This document shows, piece by piece, positions 37,664 through 48,982 of a stretch of DNA of 64,000 nt. The DNA comes from Granulosicoccaceae sp. 1_MG-2023 (lineage in GTDB: Bacteria; Pseudomonadota; Gammaproteobacteria; Granulosicoccales; Granulosicoccaceae). Under the pieces are notes generated by a model. It was not told where the DNA came from. It did no database searches and saw only the letters and a list, made by a program, of their open reading frames with translations. The stretch is from assembly GCA_030546905.1 (NCBI GenBank), contig JAUOPI010000013.1, positions 1-64,000 on the forward strand. The letters run 5' to 3'. The stretch's first letter is position 1, and each line of letters begins with the position of its first letter. The translations under genes and the position numbers were made by a program.

Positions 37664-38614
37664 TCAGCTTTGGCCGGCGAGCCATTGCTGAATCAGAAAA
37701 CGCGCAATCGACTCCGCTCTGGGCAGTTGCAGGGCGGCACGGGAGTCGCCCCAGTCACCGGCGCGGCGCAGCTCGTCGGCGCTGAACCAGCGTGCATCGG
37801 TCAGCTCGGCCGGATCCGGATGCAGTTCCAGATCCACCGCCTCGGCCGTGAAGCCGACCATCAGCTGGGCCGGAAAGGGCCAGGGCTGGGAAGCGATATA
37901 GCGCGGTGAGCGGACCCGGATGCCGGCTTCTTCGCCGACTTCGCGGATCACGGCTTCTTCCAGGCTTTCGCCCGGATCGACAAAACCGGCCAGAGTCGAG
38001 TACACCCCGGGCGGAAATCGCGGGTGATTACCGAGCAGCACCACCGGCTCGCCGCTGTGCGGGTCGCGGGCGGTGACCAGCATGATTACGCAGGTATCGG
38101 TACGCGGAAAGGTCTGCATGGCGCAGTCGCTGTTGCTGCAAAGACGCATATGGCCGCCGTTGACCGGTACGGTCGGGGTGCCGCAGCGGCCGCAGAAACG
38201 ATGGGTCTTGTGCCAGTGCATCAGGGCATGGGAAAAGCCCGCAATGGCGCTGTCCTGCAGGCTCAGGCGGGCGGCCGCTTCACGCAGATCCAGCAACGCC
38301 GCGGCCTGTGCCGTGGCCAGCAGCTGAGCCTCTTCAAGATGCGACAGGTCAAGCAGGAAAAGCGCCCGCCCGTCGGCCGAATGGCCCAGATAGACGCGCT
38401 TGTGTTCGTCTTTTGCCAGCGCGCTACGCGGTACCGGCAGGTCAAGCAGCTTATCGCTGTGATCGACCAGCACGCGGTTGCGCCAATAGGGGATAATCCG
38501 CGTGCCGTCGTCTTCAAACCACTGCTGTACGGTGGCCGGGTCCTGGCGCATGTCGCTGCGCCGGTCCAGCGGATTGCCGGCAAAGGTCAGGACAGTATGG
38601 TCGGAAAAGTGCAT
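37664..38614 (-). CDS. nudC: NADH pyrophosphatase / NAD-capped RNA hydrolase
   Basis: This 316-residue Nudix hydrolase removes NAD caps from RNA 5' ends and cleaves NADH. Zinc cysteines are C141, C144, C159 and C164. The Nudix box spans G210 to I232 (GFVDPGES then REVGEEAGI), and the NudC-specific SQPWPFP is at 242-248. Its length exceeds E. coli NudC (257 residues) because of a longer N-terminal domain, as in many NudC proteins. It is divergent from miaB. Confidence 0.94.
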   Translation of the reverse strand: MHFSDHTVLTFAGNPLDRRSDMRQDPATVQQWFEDDGTRIIPYWRNRVLVDHSDKLLDLPVPRSALAKDEHKRVYLGHSADGRALFLLDLSHLEEAQLLATAQAAALLDLREAAARLSLQDSAIAGFSHALMHWHKTHRFCGRCGTPTVPVNGGHMRLCSNSDCAMQTFPRTDTCVIMLVTARDPHSGEPVVLLGNHPRFPPGVYSTLAGFVDPGESLEEAVIREVGEEAGIRVRSPRYIASQPWPFPAQLMVGFTAEAVDLELHPDPAELTDARWFSADELRRAGDWGDSRAALQLPRAESIARFLIQQWLAGQS

Positions 38615-38753
38615 GGAGAATTCCTTAAAACTGGGAAAAATAGCCTGATTGACACCTGTTCCGGTGTTTTTGCGGCATTACCGGCCGTCGACAATACAGT
38701 CAGCGGCAAACAAATTGAGTATACTCGCGCTTTAACGTTTTAACTGATTGGCA

Positions 38754-40076
38754 ATGACCCGCAAGATCTTTATCAAAACACACGGCTGTCAAATGAACGA
38801 GTACGATTCAGCGAAAATGCTGGATGTGCTTGATGAGAACGGCGGTGCGGAACTGACCGACAACCCCGAAGAAGCCGATGTGCTTCTGCTCAACACCTGC
38901 TCGATCCGCGAAAAAGCGCAGGAGAAGGTCTTCTCCGAGCTCGGCCGCTGGAAAAAGCTCAAGGACAACGGCCGCGATGTGGTGATCGGTGTCGCCGGCT
39001 GCGTTGCCAGTCAGGAAGGCGAGGCCATCCAGCAGCGCGCGCCGTTTGTGGATCTGGTGTTCGGTCCGCAAACCCTGCACCGCTTGCCGGATATGTTGCG
39101 TCAGAACCGTGAGTTCGCCTTGCCGGTGGTGGATATTTCCTTCCCCGAGATCGAAAAATTCGACAAGCTCCCGGAGCCGCGTGCCGAGGGGCCGACCGCC
39201 TATGTGTCGATTATGGAAGGCTGCAGCAAGTACTGCACTTTCTGTGTGGTGCCCTATACCCGTGGCGAAGAAGTCAGCCGTCCGTTTGATGATGTGATCG
39301 CCGAAGTGGCCTCGCTGGCCGGGCAGGGCGTGCGTGAAATTCACCTGCTGGGGCAGAATGTCAATGCTTACAGGGGACGGATGCACGATGGCGAAATCGC
39401 CGATCTGGCGCTGTTGATTCACTATGTGGCGGCGGTAGAAGGTGTCGAGCGTATCCGTTTTACCACCTCGCATCCGGTTGAGTTTTCCGACAGCCTGATT
39501 CAGGCCTATGCCGAAGTGCCGGAGCTGGTGAGTTTTCTGCACTTGCCGGTACAGGCCGGTTCCGACCGCATCCTGGCGGCCATGAAGCGCGGTCACACTG
39601 CGATCGAATACAAATCCAAAATCCGCCGGCTGCGTGAAGCGCGTCCGGATATCACCATCTCTTCAGATTTTATCGTCGGCTTCCCCGGTGAGACGGAGGC
39701 CGATTTCGAAGCGACCATGAAACTCATCGATCAGGTCGGTTTCGATCATTCCTTCAGCTTTATCTACAGCGCACGGCCGGGCACCCCGGCGGCCTCCTTA
39801 CAGGATGACACGCCGATGGAGGTCAAAAAGGCCCGTCTGGCCCGTTTGCAGGCGAAAATCAACGAACAGGCCATGGCCATCAGCCGCGCCATGGTCGGCA
39901 CCGAACAGCGCATTCTGGTCGAGCGCCGCGCGCGCAAGGACGAGAATCAGTGCGCCGGCCGTACCGAAAACAACCGTGTGGTTAATTTCGACGGCGACGC
40001 CGGTCTGATCGGTCAGTTCGTGACCGTGCGCATCACCGAAGCCCTGCCCAACTCACTGCGTGGTGAGCTGGTCTGA
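38754..40076 (+). CDS. miaB: tRNA-2-methylthio-N6-dimethylallyladenosine synthase
   Basis: This 440-residue radical-SAM methylthiotransferase modifies A37 of tRNAs reading UNN codons. The UPF0004 domain has cysteines in [12 protein letters not shown] and NTCSIREKA. The radical-SAM cluster motif is [15 protein letters not shown], and a TRAM domain ends the protein. ATG 38754 is chosen over TTG 38748. TATACT at 38720-38725 may be its -10. It leads the conserved miaB-phoH-ybeY-corC-lnt series. Confidence 0.96.
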   Translation: MTRKIFIKTHGCQMNEYDSAKMLDVLDENGGAELTDNPEEADVLLLNTCSIREKAQEKVFSELGRWKKLKDNGRDVVIGVAGCVASQEGEAIQQRAPFVDLVFGPQTLHRLPDMLRQNREFALPVVDISFPEIEKFDKLPEPRAEGPTAYVSIMEGCSKYCTFCVVPYTRGEEVSRPFDDVIAEVASLAGQGVREIHLLGQNVNAYRGRMHDGEIADLALLIHYVAAVEGVERIRFTTSHPVEFSDSLIQAYAEVPELVSFLHLPVQAGSDRILAAMKRGHTAIEYKSKIRRLREARPDITISSDFIVGFPGETEADFEATMKLIDQVGFDHSFSFIYSARPGTPAASLQDDTPMEVKKARLARLQAKINEQAMAISRAMVGTEQRILVERRARKDENQCAGRTENNRVVNFDGDAGLIGQFVTVRITEALPNSLRGELV

Positions 40077-40107
40077 TGGCACCGCTTTTGTCCGTGGTTC
40101 TGCACTG

Positions 40108-41073
40108 TTGAGTATCCGTTCCTTTAATCTGTCGCCGGTAGACAACGACCGCCTGGCCAATCTGCTCGGTCAGTTCAACGAGCATATCCGTCAGATCGAG
40201 TCGCGTCTGGGTGTACAGATCAGCCAGCGTGGTTTTGATTTCTCTGTTGAGGGCGCGCCCGAAGCGGCGGCCCGCGCACAGCTTGTCATCGAAGGCCTGT
40301 ACGAGGCGGCGGCCAGCCGGCCCTTGTCGCCCGATACCGTTCATTTGCACCTGCAGGAGGCTGCATTGTCCCTGATCCGTGAGTCCGGCGATTTGCCGGT
40401 GGAAGAAATCGTCACCCGCAAACTGACCGTGCAGTGCCGCGGCCGTCACCAGATCGATTACGTCAACAGCATCCGTGCCCGCGATCTGACCTTCGGCATC
40501 GGCCCGGCCGGAACCGGCAAAACCTATCTTGCGGTGGCCTGCGCGGTCGAGGCGCTGGAAGCGGAAACCGTGCGCCGTCTGGTGCTGGTGCGCCCGGCGG
40601 TGGAAGCCGGCGAGCGGCTGGGCTTTCTGCCCGGCGACCTGGCCCAGAAAGTCGATCCCTATCTGCGCCCGATTTACGATGCCTTGTATGAGTTTCTCGG
40701 TTTCGACCGGGTGGCCAAACTGATCGAACGCAATGTGATTGAAGTGGCACCGCTGGCCTATATGCGCGGGCGTACGCTCAATCACGCCTGTGTGATTATG
40801 GATGAAGCGCAGAACACCACGGTCGAGCAGATGAAAATGTTTCTGACCCGCATCGGTTACGGCTCCAAGGCCATCGTGACCGGCGATATCACACAGGTCG
40901 ATTTACCGAATAAATCCAAATCCGGCCTGCGCCACGTTGAGGCTATCCTCAAAAACGTGGAAGGCCTGGCTTTTTGCCACTTTGCCGCCGCCGATGTGGT
41001 CAGGCATCCGCTGGTACAGCGCATTGTGGCCGCCTATGATCAGGCTGAAAATACACCTCAGGAGGACAACTAA
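40108..41073 (+). CDS. ybeZ: PhoH-like ATPase (YbeZ)
   Basis: This PhoH-family P-loop protein of about 321 residues partners with YbeY in RNA and ribosome quality control. The Walker A motif is GPAGTGKT, and the Walker B region is CVIMDEAQNTT. The start is uncertain: comparison with E. coli YbeZ favours TTG 40108 (SIRSFNLSPVDNDRL), while GTG 40060 would overlap the miaB end by 17 bp; neither has a good ribosome binding site. The ybeY start follows the stop by 2 bp. Confidence 0.9.
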   Translation: MSIRSFNLSPVDNDRLANLLGQFNEHIRQIESRLGVQISQRGFDFSVEGAPEAAARAQLVIEGLYEAAASRPLSPDTVHLHLQEAALSLIRESGDLPVEEIVTRKLTVQCRGRHQIDYVNSIRARDLTFGIGPAGTGKTYLAVACAVEALEAETVRRLVLVRPAVEAGERLGFLPGDLAQKVDPYLRPIYDALYEFLGFDRVAKLIERNVIEVAPLAYMRGRTLNHACVIMDEAQNTTVEQMKMFLTRIGYGSKAIVTGDITQVDLPNKSKSGLRHVEAILKNVEGLAFCHFAAADVVRHPLVQRIVAAYDQAENTPQEDN

Positions 41074-41075
41074 GC

Positions 41076-41579
41076 ATGAATCTGAGCGATACCGGGGAAC
41101 CTCCCAGTTGCCGCTTGCCCGTTATTGACTGCCAGTTTGCCGTAGAAGGGCAGTTTGTACCGGCACTGGAATCACTGACGGCCTGGGCGCGGTCGGCCAT
41201 GGAAGATGAAACGGCCGGCATTACCCTGCGCCTGGTCGACACGGACGAAATCCGCCATCTCAATGCGACTTACCGGGGCAAAGACAAGCCCACGAATGTA
41301 TTGTCATTCCCCTCGGACCTGCCGCCGGAAATCGGCGAACACTACCTCGGCGATATCGCCATATGCGCGCCGGTAGTCAATGCTGAAGCGGCCGAGCAGG
41401 GCAAAACCGCCGACGCACACTGGGCCCACATGGTGGTGCACGGTGTTTTGCATTTACGTGGTTATGATCACATCAATGATGACGAAGCCAGCGTGATGGA
41501 AGCGCTCGAAACCCGCTTGCTCGGCCTGCTTGGCTTTGCTGATCCCTATACCGGGCTCTCACAGGTGACGCATGTCTGA
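41076..41579 (+). CDS. ybeY: Endoribonuclease YbeY
   Basis: This 167-residue zinc-dependent RNase takes part in 16S rRNA 3'-end maturation and 70S quality control. The zinc motif H-x3-H-x5-H is in VVHGVLHLRGYDH (about 130-142), and the TNVLSFP motif is near 73-79. It starts 2 bp after the PhoH-like gene and overlaps corC by 8 bp, so the three are translationally linked. Confidence 0.96.
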   Translation: MNLSDTGEPPSCRLPVIDCQFAVEGQFVPALESLTAWARSAMEDETAGITLRLVDTDEIRHLNATYRGKDKPTNVLSFPSDLPPEIGEHYLGDIAICAPVVNAEAAEQGKTADAHWAHMVVHGVLHLRGYDHINDDEASVMEALETRLLGLLGFADPYTGLSQVTHV

Positions 41580-42441
41580 GGAACAGTTACAGGAAAACCC
41601 GCCGCGTTCGTTTATGGACCGCATCGCGCAGGCCTTCGGGGCTGAACCGCGCGATGAAGCCGGTCTGCTGGAGATTCTGCACAGCGCAACCGAACGCAAG
41701 ATTGTCGACACGGACGCCATGGCCATGATCGAAGGTGTCTTCGAAGTGGCCGGCATGCAGGTGCGCGATATTGTTATTCCGCGCGCGCAGATGGTGGTGG
41801 TCGAACGCGACGCGCCGCTGGAAGAGATCCTGCCGGTGATTATCGAATCCGGCCACTCGCGCTTTCCGGTTATCGATGAAGACCGCGATGATATTGTCGG
41901 CGTGCTGCTGGCCAAGGATCTGCTGCGCTTTACCGCCTGCGGCGAGGAAAATCAGTTCAATATCGAGGACGTGATGCGCCCGCCGGTGTTCGCGCCGGAA
42001 AGCAAACGCCTGAATGTCCTGCTGAAAGAATTCCGCATCAGCCGCAACCATATGGCCATAGTCATCGACGAGTACGGTGGTGTGGCCGGGCTGGTGACCA
42101 TCGAGGATGTGCTCGAGCAGATCGTCGGTGAGATCGACGACGAACACGACGGTGAAGAAGACGTCAATATCCGCAGCCACGGCGACGGCCGTTATTCAGT
42201 TCGCGCATTGACCGAAATCGATGAGTTCAACGAGGTGCTCGGTGCTGATCTCAGCGATGAAGAGTACGACACCATCGGCGGTCTGGTGATGCACGAAGTC
42301 GGGCATATGCCCAATAACGGCGAGGTTGTCGAGTTCGACCGCTTTCGCTTCCGGGTGGTTTCCGCCGATTCGCGGCGCATTCATCTGCTCCAGGTGACCA
42401 TGCGCGAACCGGACGATGACGACGACTTCGACGACGAGTAA
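41572..42441 (+). CDS. corC: HlyC/CorC-family CBS-domain protein
   Basis: This 289-residue cytoplasmic protein has two CBS domains (about 60-185, including MVVVERDAPLEEILPVIIESGHSR) and a C-terminal transporter-associated CorC_HlyC domain (about 205-280). It is linked to Mg and Co efflux and, through this gene order, to membrane and ribosome stress. The acidic tail DDDDDFDDE is notable. Its start overlaps ybeY by 8 bp. Confidence 0.94.
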   Translation: MSEEQLQENPPRSFMDRIAQAFGAEPRDEAGLLEILHSATERKIVDTDAMAMIEGVFEVAGMQVRDIVIPRAQMVVVERDAPLEEILPVIIESGHSRFPVIDEDRDDIVGVLLAKDLLRFTACGEENQFNIEDVMRPPVFAPESKRLNVLLKEFRISRNHMAIVIDEYGGVAGLVTIEDVLEQIVGEIDDEHDGEEDVNIRSHGDGRYSVRALTEIDEFNEVLGADLSDEEYDTIGGLVMHEVGHMPNNGEVVEFDRFRFRVVSADSRRIHLLQVTMREPDDDDDFDDE

Positions 42442-42513
42442 ATGCAAGCCTGGCACCGGCTGCGCAAAGCCGGTGCCGTACTCCGACCACCAACAGGACT
42501 GACCGTAACCACC

Positions 42514-44037
42514 ATGATCCGAGCGCTTGTGCAGAAGCCCCGGTTTGCCTGCCTTATCGCCTTGCTTGCCGGCGGCCTGATGCCGCTGGCCTTCGCCCCC
42601 TACGAATGGCGGCCGCTGGCGTTTATCAGCCCCGCTGTGCTTTTCCTGCTCTGGCAATGGCTGCCGCCTGCCAGGCTGTGGCGTACCGGGCTGTGTTTTC
42701 AGCTGGGTTTTTTCGGGGTCGGCGTGCACTGGGTTTACTACAGTGTGCATTTGTTCGGCCATGCGGTCGCGCCGCTGGCCGCCCTGGTCACCGCGCTGTT
42801 CGTCGGCGGTCTGGCCTTGATCGTGTCGCTGAGCGCGCCGCTCTACCGTTATCTGGCCACCGGCGCGGGTGTCATCGCAAGGGCGCTGATTTTCGCCGCC
42901 GTTTGGTCTTTGTTCGAATGGATACGTGGCTGGTTATTCGGCGGTTTTCCCTGGTTGCTGGCCGGCTACAGCCAGATCGACACGCCGCTGTCGGCGCTGG
43001 CACCGGTCTTCGGCGTTTACGGCATCGGTTTTCTGGTGGTGCTGTGCGCTGCGCTGGTGGTGGCGCTGGTGCTGGGCAAACGGCGCCAGCGTCTGCAGGG
43101 CGCCTGGCTGGCCGGCGCGGCGCTGCTGCTGGTCGCTGTCTTACACTGGCCGGACTGGGCGCAGGACCGTGCGCGGGCGCTGCAAGTGCGCATGGTGCAG
43201 GGCAATATCAGTCAGGAAACCAAGTTCGAACGCAATGCCCTGCGTGAGACGCTGGACAGCTACATGGCGCTCAGTCGCGGCGACGGGCAAAGCCCCGTGG
43301 ATGTGGTGGTGTGGCCGGAAACAGCCATTCCGACCTATTTGCATCATGTCAGCAACTATCTGGCGCCGTTTGTCCGCGAGCAAGCCGGGCAGGGCACTGT
43401 TGTCCTGAGCGGTACCTTTGAGCAGGACGCCGCTCAGCATGCCTACAACAGCTTTGCGGACCTCAGTGGCGGGCAGCTTTACCGCAAAAGCCATCTGGTG
43501 CCGTTCGGCGAGTTTATGCCGTTTCGTTTTGTCCTCGATGCGCTGGCGGCCTATATCGATATCCCCATGTCTGATCTCAGCGCCGGTGCGGCCGGGCAGG
43601 CGCCGATGCAGGCAGGCGGGGAAAAGTTCGGTATTTCCATTTGTTATGAAGATGTCTTCGGCGAGGAAATGCGCAGCCAGTTGCCCGACGCCACGGTGCT
43701 GATCAATGTCAGCAACGACACCTGGTTCGGCGACTCGGCCGCCCCTCATCAGCATCAGGAAATCGCCGCCATGCGCGCGCGTGAATTCAGCCGGCCGCTG
43801 GTGCGTGTGACCAACACCGGTATTTCTTCACTGATCTCGCCGCGCGGCGAGGTGCTGGCGTCGATCGCGCAGTTCGAGCCCGGCTATCTCGATGTCAGCG
43901 TGACGCCGCGTGAAGGGCGGACGCCGTATGTGGTGCTGGGTAATTATCCGGTTATTGCGCTGTTTTCGCTGATTATTGCCGCTGCGGTCTGGCGCCGCCG
44001 TCGGCGTAGCGCTGTTGAGGCCACACCGACGCCTTAG
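42514..44037 (+). CDS. lnt: Apolipoprotein N-acyltransferase
   Basis: This 507-residue inner-membrane enzyme adds the third acyl chain to lipoproteins. Six or so helices precede a nitrilase-type domain with E269 (VWPETAIP), K325 (LYRKSHLVPFGE) and C377 (ISICYED), the expected catalytic triad, and a final C-terminal helix. ATG 42514 fits homologues; an in-frame ATG at 42442, directly after the corC stop, would add 24 residues. It ends the miaB-lnt series. Confidence 0.95.
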   Translation: MIRALVQKPRFACLIALLAGGLMPLAFAPYEWRPLAFISPAVLFLLWQWLPPARLWRTGLCFQLGFFGVGVHWVYYSVHLFGHAVAPLAALVTALFVGGLALIVSLSAPLYRYLATGAGVIARALIFAAVWSLFEWIRGWLFGGFPWLLAGYSQIDTPLSALAPVFGVYGIGFLVVLCAALVVALVLGKRRQRLQGAWLAGAALLLVAVLHWPDWAQDRARALQVRMVQGNISQETKFERNALRETLDSYMALSRGDGQSPVDVVVWPETAIPTYLHHVSNYLAPFVREQAGQGTVVLSGTFEQDAAQHAYNSFADLSGGQLYRKSHLVPFGEFMPFRFVLDALAAYIDIPMSDLSAGAAGQAPMQAGGEKFGISICYEDVFGEEMRSQLPDATVLINVSNDTWFGDSAAPHQHQEIAAMRAREFSRPLVRVTNTGISSLISPRGEVLASIAQFEPGYLDVSVTPREGRTPYVVLGNYPVIALFSLIIAAAVWRRRRRSAVEATPTP

Positions 44038-44115
44038 CGCCGGAGGCCGATTCTGTTACATCCGCGTGGACATTAGCCGGATGCTTGGTTACAGTTACGC
44101 GCACTGATCAAGAAT

Positions 44116-44320
44116 GGTGGGAGAGACCTGCTCTGTGACCGTAGGTTGCGGGACAGGCGCCGAAGGCGCAACACGCTCGGAAACGCTCAGGCAAAAGGAC
44201 CATCGTTCAGGCGGCACACCGTGGCCGCCTATATCAGCTCTGGAGAGTGGTGCCGTAGCACCCGCCCAAGGGGAAAGGACCGCCCGGTCCGAATCTCTCA
44301 GGTTCCCGGACAGAGGAGCG
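44116..44320 (+). promoter_or_regulatory. Tandem glycine riboswitch upstream of gcvT
   Basis: Two glycine aptamers occur in series. The first runs from GGGAGAG at 44119 to GCTCAGGCAAAAGGACC near 44203. The second runs from GGAGAG at 44242 to CTCTCAGGTTCCCGGACAG near 44314. Both show the conserved stem start, the GCACC/GCGCC-type core and the CTCAGG-AAAGGAC closing element. Glycine binding is expected to switch on the glycine cleavage genes. The gcvT start is about 50 bp further on. Confidence 0.93.
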
Positions 44321-44367
44321 AACATGCGGCCACAGGCCGTGGTTCATTCGCCGACCGGGAGCTAAAC

Positions 44368-45465
44368 ATGACAAAGCAGACCCCTCTTAACGCCGCTCAC
44401 CGCGCCCTCAATGCCCGCATGGTCGACTTCGCCGGTTGGGATATGCCGGTGCAGTACACCTCCCTGATTGAAGAACATCTCGCCGTGCGCCGCGACTGCG
44501 GTATGTTCGATGTGTCGCATATGCTGGCCGTGGATATCAGCGGAGAGCAGGCCTGTGACTATCTGCGTGTACTGCTGGCCAATGATGTGGCCCGCCTGAA
44601 AGCGCCCGGTAAAGCACTTTACAGCTGCATGCTGAACGACAAGGGCGGCGTGATTGACGACCTGATTGTGTATTTTGTGGAAGCGCAGCGTTATCGCGTG
44701 GTGGTCAATGCCGGCACGCGGGACAAGGATCTGGCCTGGATGGAGTCGCAGGGCAGCGATTTTGCGGTGACGATAACACCGCGTCCGGAGCTGGCGATTA
44801 TTGCCGTGCAGGGCCCCGGGGCCCGGGACAAAGCCCACGCTCTGTTGCCCGCTGAGCTTGCCGCCGCGGCCGAAGCCCTGCCGCGTTTTGCCTGTGCCGA
44901 AGCCGGCGACTGGTTTGTCGGGCGTACCGGCTATACCGGCGAGGACGGCTACGAGGTCATGCTGCCCGGCGCGCAGGCCGCCGCCTTCTGGCAGGCGCTG
45001 CTTGATGCCGGCGTGACCCCGGCCGGTCTCGGCGCCCGCGATACCCTGCGTCTGGAAGCGGGCATGAATCTCTACGGCAACGATATGGATGAGACGATCA
45101 CGCCGCTGGCGGCCGGGCTGGACTGGACGGTCTCACTCAAGGACGAAAGCCGCCGTTTCACCGGTCGTGCTGCGCTGGAGGCGATTATCGATGCCGGCGG
45201 TCCGGACGAGATTCTGGTCGGTCTGGTGCTGAAAGACCGTGGTGTGCTGCGCGCCCATATGCCGGTTGAGGCCGGCGGTGAGGTGGTCGGCGAGACCACC
45301 TCGGGCACTTTCTCACCGACGCTGAACCGCGCGATCGCCTTTGCCCGCATCCGCCGTGGCAGCGAAGGCGGGCTGAGCGTGTCCGTGCGCGGCAAGTCGC
45401 TGCCGGTCAAACAGGTCACGCCGCCGTTTGTGAAAAACGGCGCGGCCACATTCCTGTTACGTTAA
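44368..45465 (+). CDS. gcvT: Glycine cleavage system T protein (aminomethyltransferase)
   Basis: This 365-residue folate-dependent protein takes the aminomethyl group from lipoyl-H protein, releases ammonia and forms methylene-tetrahydrofolate. [13 protein letters not shown] near the N-terminus, MFDVSHM, and the [16 protein letters not shown] motif are typical. ATG 44368 has GGGAG upstream. An in-frame extension back to 44146 lies inside the riboswitch and is rejected. It is the first gene of gcvT-gcvH-gcvP. Confidence 0.97.
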   Translation: MTKQTPLNAAHRALNARMVDFAGWDMPVQYTSLIEEHLAVRRDCGMFDVSHMLAVDISGEQACDYLRVLLANDVARLKAPGKALYSCMLNDKGGVIDDLIVYFVEAQRYRVVVNAGTRDKDLAWMESQGSDFAVTITPRPELAIIAVQGPGARDKAHALLPAELAAAAEALPRFACAEAGDWFVGRTGYTGEDGYEVMLPGAQAAAFWQALLDAGVTPAGLGARDTLRLEAGMNLYGNDMDETITPLAAGLDWTVSLKDESRRFTGRAALEAIIDAGGPDEILVGLVLKDRGVLRAHMPVEAGGEVVGETTSGTFSPTLNRAIAFARIRRGSEGGLSVSVRGKSLPVKQVTPPFVKNGAATFLLR

Positions 45466-45553
45466 ACCTGCCGCAAGACGGCAATTCCTGATTTCCCAAA
45501 CAGCGCCACCCCGCGCTTTGACGCTGTGGCTTTTTTTACCCGGAGAACTGAGC

Positions 45554-45955
45554 ATGTCCTTACCTTCAGACCTGATGTACACCGAGTCCCACGAATGGGT
45601 CCGCCTTAATGACGACGGCAGCGTGACTGTCGGTATTACCGACTACGCGCAGGCGCAGTTGGGTGATCTGGTGTTTGTTGAATCACCCGAGGTGGATGCT
45701 GACGTTGACGCCGGAGACGCGGTGGCCGTGGTCGAATCGGTTAAAGCCGCCAGTGATATTTATGCGCCGCTTGCCGGCCGCATCAGCGAAAGCAACGGCG
45801 CGCTGGCCGATGCACCGGAGCTGGTCAACACCAGCCCCTACGAAGACGGTTGGCTGTTTACCATGGCGCCGAACGATACCTCGGATGTGGAAGAGTTGCT
45901 CTCGGCTGAGAGCTATGAGGCCTTTATCGCCGGCGACGAAGAAGACGAGGACTGA
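45554..45955 (+). CDS. gcvH: Glycine cleavage system H protein
   Basis: This 133-residue lipoyl carrier shuttles the aminomethyl group between P, T and L proteins. The lipoylated lysine is K64 in VESVKAAS. The N-terminal YTESHEWV is characteristic. ATG 45554 has GGAG upstream; an in-frame upstream start at 45518 is not needed. It starts 88 bp after gcvT and ends 3 bp before gcvP. Confidence 0.97.
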   Translation: MSLPSDLMYTESHEWVRLNDDGSVTVGITDYAQAQLGDLVFVESPEVDADVDAGDAVAVVESVKAASDIYAPLAGRISESNGALADAPELVNTSPYEDGWLFTMAPNDTSDVEELLSAESYEAFIAGDEEDED

Positions 45956-45958
45956 TCA

Positions 45959-48811
45959 ATGAGAACACTGCAGGGCTCTTACCGCTTCCGTGATCGCCAT
46001 ATCGGGCCGGATGACAGCGATATTGCCGCCATGCTCGGCACGCTGGGCCTGTCGACACTCGAAGAGCTGACCGCCGGGGTTTTGCCCGAAGCCATCCGCG
46101 ACACACATGTGCCGGAAGTGGGCGAGGGGATTGCCGAAGAGGCTGCGCTGGCGGAACTGCGCGCGCTGGCCCTGCAGAACAAGGTAAAACGCTCGTTTAT
46201 CGGGCAGGGCTATTACGGCACTTTTACCCCGCAGGTGATACTGCGCAATGTGTTCGAAAATCCCGGCTGGTACACCAGCTATACGCCGTACCAGCCGGAG
46301 ATCTCCCAGGGCCGTCTGGAAGTGCTGTTCAACTTCCAGACCATGGTCGCTGAGCTGACCGGGCTGGATATCGCCAATGCCTCCTTGCTTGATGAAGGTA
46401 CGGCGGCGGCCGAGGCGATGACGCTTTGTCACCGCGCCCTGCGCGGCAAACGCGGCACCTTTCTGGTCGATGCCAATGTCCATCCGCAAACCCTGGATGT
46501 GCTGGAAACCCGCGCCGAACCGCTCGGCCTGCGTTTGCAGAGTTTCGATGGTGAGAACCTGCCGGAGGCGGGGCTGGAGGATGTCTTCGGTGTGCTGCTG
46601 CAATACCCGGGCAGTAACGGCGAGGTGCGGGATTTCTCCGCACTGGCTGAGCAGACGCATAAGGCCGGTGCCCTGCTGGTCTGTGCGACCGACCTGCTGG
46701 CCCTGTGCGCACTGAAAGCCCCGGGGCAGCTGGGCGCGGATGTGGCGATCGGCTCGGCGCAGCGTTTCGGTGTGCCGCTGGGTTTTGGCGGACCGCATGC
46801 GGCGTTTATGGCCACGCTCGATAAATACAAGCGCAATATGCCCGGCCGGCTGGTCGGCCAATCGCTGGATGCTGACGGCCGGCCGGCGTACCGGCTTGCA
46901 TTACAGACGCGCGAGCAGCATATCCGCCGCGAAAAAGCCACCTCCAATATCTGCACAGCGCAGGCATTGCTGGCGGTGATGGCAACGCTTTATGCCTGCT
47001 ATCACGGCCCGGACGGGCTGCGCAATATCGCCGCGCGGGTGCATCGCTTTACCTCGGCATTTGCCGCGGCGCTGGAAGGCTGGGGCTATGAGCGCGAAAA
47101 CAAGGCTTATTTCGATACCCTGACGTACAGCACCGGTGAGGCTACCGCAGCGCTTTATGACGCGGCTGCTGAGGCCGGTTTTAACCTGCGTCTGATCGAC
47201 GAGGACACGCTTGGCTTATCCTTTGATGAGACCACCAGCGAGCAGGAAGTGCTGACGCTGTTGGGGATTTTCGCCGCGCAAAAGGGGCAGACTGCGCCGG
47301 ACAGCCTGGCGGTGGTGAAATCCGGTTTTGCCGCTGCACTGGCGCGTACCGATAAATACCTGAGCCAGGCTTGCTTTAGTGCCTATCATTCGGAAACGGA
47401 AATGATGCGCTATCTGCGGCGTCTGGCGGATAAGGATCTGGCTCTGGATCGCGCCATGATCCCGCTCGGTTCCTGCACCATGAAACTCAATGCCGCGGCG
47501 GAGATGGCGCCGCTGTCCTGGCCGGAATTTACCGATATCCACCCCTTTGTGCCGGCCGATCAGAGTGCCGGCTACCGTGAAATGATCCGCCAGGTCGAAG
47601 CCATGTTGTGCGAGGTCACCGGCTATGACGGCGTGTCCTTGCAGCCCAATGCCGGCTCTCAGGGTGAGTACGCCGGCTTGCTGGCCATTATGCGCTATCA
47701 CCGTCAGCGCGGTCAGGGCCACCGCAATATCTGCCTGATTCCGAGCTCCGCCCACGGTACCAATCCGGCCAGTGCGCATATGGCCGGGCTCAAGGTGGTG
47801 GTTGTGGCCTGTGACAAGCAGGGCAATGTGGATCTGGATGACTTGCGCGCAAAAATTGACAAGCATGGCGACACGCTCGCGGCCATCATGATCACCTATC
47901 CGTCGACCCACGGCGTATTCGAAGCGCGTGTGCGTGAAGTCTGCGAGATGGTGCGTGAGGCGGGCGGTCAGGTGTATATCGACGGCGCCAACCTCAATGC
48001 CATGGTCGGTATCGCCAATCCCGGCCATTTCGGCGGCGATGTGTCGCACCTGAATCTGCACAAAACCTTTTGCATTCCGCACGGCGGCGGTGGGCCGGGC
48101 GTGGGACCGGTGGCCGTTGGTGAACACTTACGTGCTTTTCTGCCGGGCCATGCCTGCACCGGTAGCAGCGAAGGCGTGGTCAGCAGCGCGCCCTGGGGCA
48201 GTGCAATGATTCTGCCTATCACCTGGATGTATATCCGCATGATGGGTGGGACAGGCTTGCGTAAAGCCACACAGGTGGCGATTCTGAATGCCAACTATAT
48301 TGCGCGGCGCCTGTCGGCAAAATACCCGATTCTCTACACCGGCAATAACGGCTTTGTCGCCCACGAGTGCATTCTTGATACGCGTAAACTCAAGGATGAC
48401 ACCGGTATCACGGTTGACGATATTGCCAAACGCCTGATCGATTACGGCTTCCATGCGCCGACCATGTCATTCCCGGTGCCCGGTACGCTGATGGTCGAAC
48501 CCACGGAAAGTGAGTCGCGCGAAGAGCTGGACCGCTTCTGTGATGCCATGCTGGCGATCTACGAGGAAGCGCAGGCGGTCAAAAACGGCAGCTGGCCGGC
48601 CGATGACAATCCGCTGGTGCATGCCCCGCATACGGCGCAGACGTTGATCGCCGATCAGTGGGAACATGCCTATCCGCGTCGCCTCGGCGGCTTGCCTGAG
48701 GGCGTGGACGCGGCGTGTAAATACTGGCCGCCGGTGTCGCGCGTGGATAATGTCTACGGTGATAAAAACCTCATCTGCAGCTGCCCGCCGGTCTCTGATT
48801 ATCAGGACTGA
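45959..48811 (+). CDS. gcvP: Glycine dehydrogenase (decarboxylating), P protein
   Basis: This 950-residue PLP enzyme decarboxylates glycine and loads the H protein. It is the single-chain homodimeric form, a fusion of GcvPA-like and GcvPB-like halves. The PLP lysine is K702 in HLNLHKTF, followed by the glycine-rich [13 protein letters not shown]. It is under the same riboswitch as gcvT and gcvH. A long GC hairpin without a T run (48829-48858) follows the stop. Confidence 0.98.
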   Translation: MRTLQGSYRFRDRHIGPDDSDIAAMLGTLGLSTLEELTAGVLPEAIRDTHVPEVGEGIAEEAALAELRALALQNKVKRSFIGQGYYGTFTPQVILRNVFENPGWYTSYTPYQPEISQGRLEVLFNFQTMVAELTGLDIANASLLDEGTAAAEAMTLCHRALRGKRGTFLVDANVHPQTLDVLETRAEPLGLRLQSFDGENLPEAGLEDVFGVLLQYPGSNGEVRDFSALAEQTHKAGALLVCATDLLALCALKAPGQLGADVAIGSAQRFGVPLGFGGPHAAFMATLDKYKRNMPGRLVGQSLDADGRPAYRLALQTREQHIRREKATSNICTAQALLAVMATLYACYHGPDGLRNIAARVHRFTSAFAAALEGWGYERENKAYFDTLTYSTGEATAALYDAAAEAGFNLRLIDEDTLGLSFDETTSEQEVLTLLGIFAAQKGQTAPDSLAVVKSGFAAALARTDKYLSQACFSAYHSETEMMRYLRRLADKDLALDRAMIPLGSCTMKLNAAAEMAPLSWPEFTDIHPFVPADQSAGYREMIRQVEAMLCEVTGYDGVSLQPNAGSQGEYAGLLAIMRYHRQRGQGHRNICLIPSSAHGTNPASAHMAGLKVVVVACDKQGNVDLDDLRAKIDKHGDTLAAIMITYPSTHGVFEARVREVCEMVREAGGQVYIDGANLNAMVGIANPGHFGGDVSHLNLHKTFCIPHGGGGPGVGPVAVGEHLRAFLPGHACTGSSEGVVSSAPWGSAMILPITWMYIRMMGGTGLRKATQVAILNANYIARRLSAKYPILYTGNNGFVAHECILDTRKLKDDTGITVDDIAKRLIDYGFHAPTMSFPVPGTLMVEPTESESREELDRFCDAMLAIYEEAQAVKNGSWPADDNPLVHAPHTAQTLIADQWEHAYPRRLGGLPEGVDAACKYWPPVSRVDNVYGDKNLICSCPPVSDYQD

Positions 48812-48982
48812 GCTGTTTGAACAGCACGGCGTCGCGGGCCGGCAGCGGCCGGCGACGCCCGTGCCGGGCTTGTGCTGAGGATGCGCTGTGCCCGGCGCGG
48901 CTGAGTCTGTAAAATGGTTCAGAGACGATTCAGCCGTGTCCCCGCACACTGCACGCATCTCTCAGATGCAGGAGTTTGCTTA

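Noticed and set aside
44146-44367. N-terminal extension of gcvT into the upstream region
   Set aside because: The interval is a tandem glycine riboswitch, and the conserved GcvT N-terminus starts at 44368.
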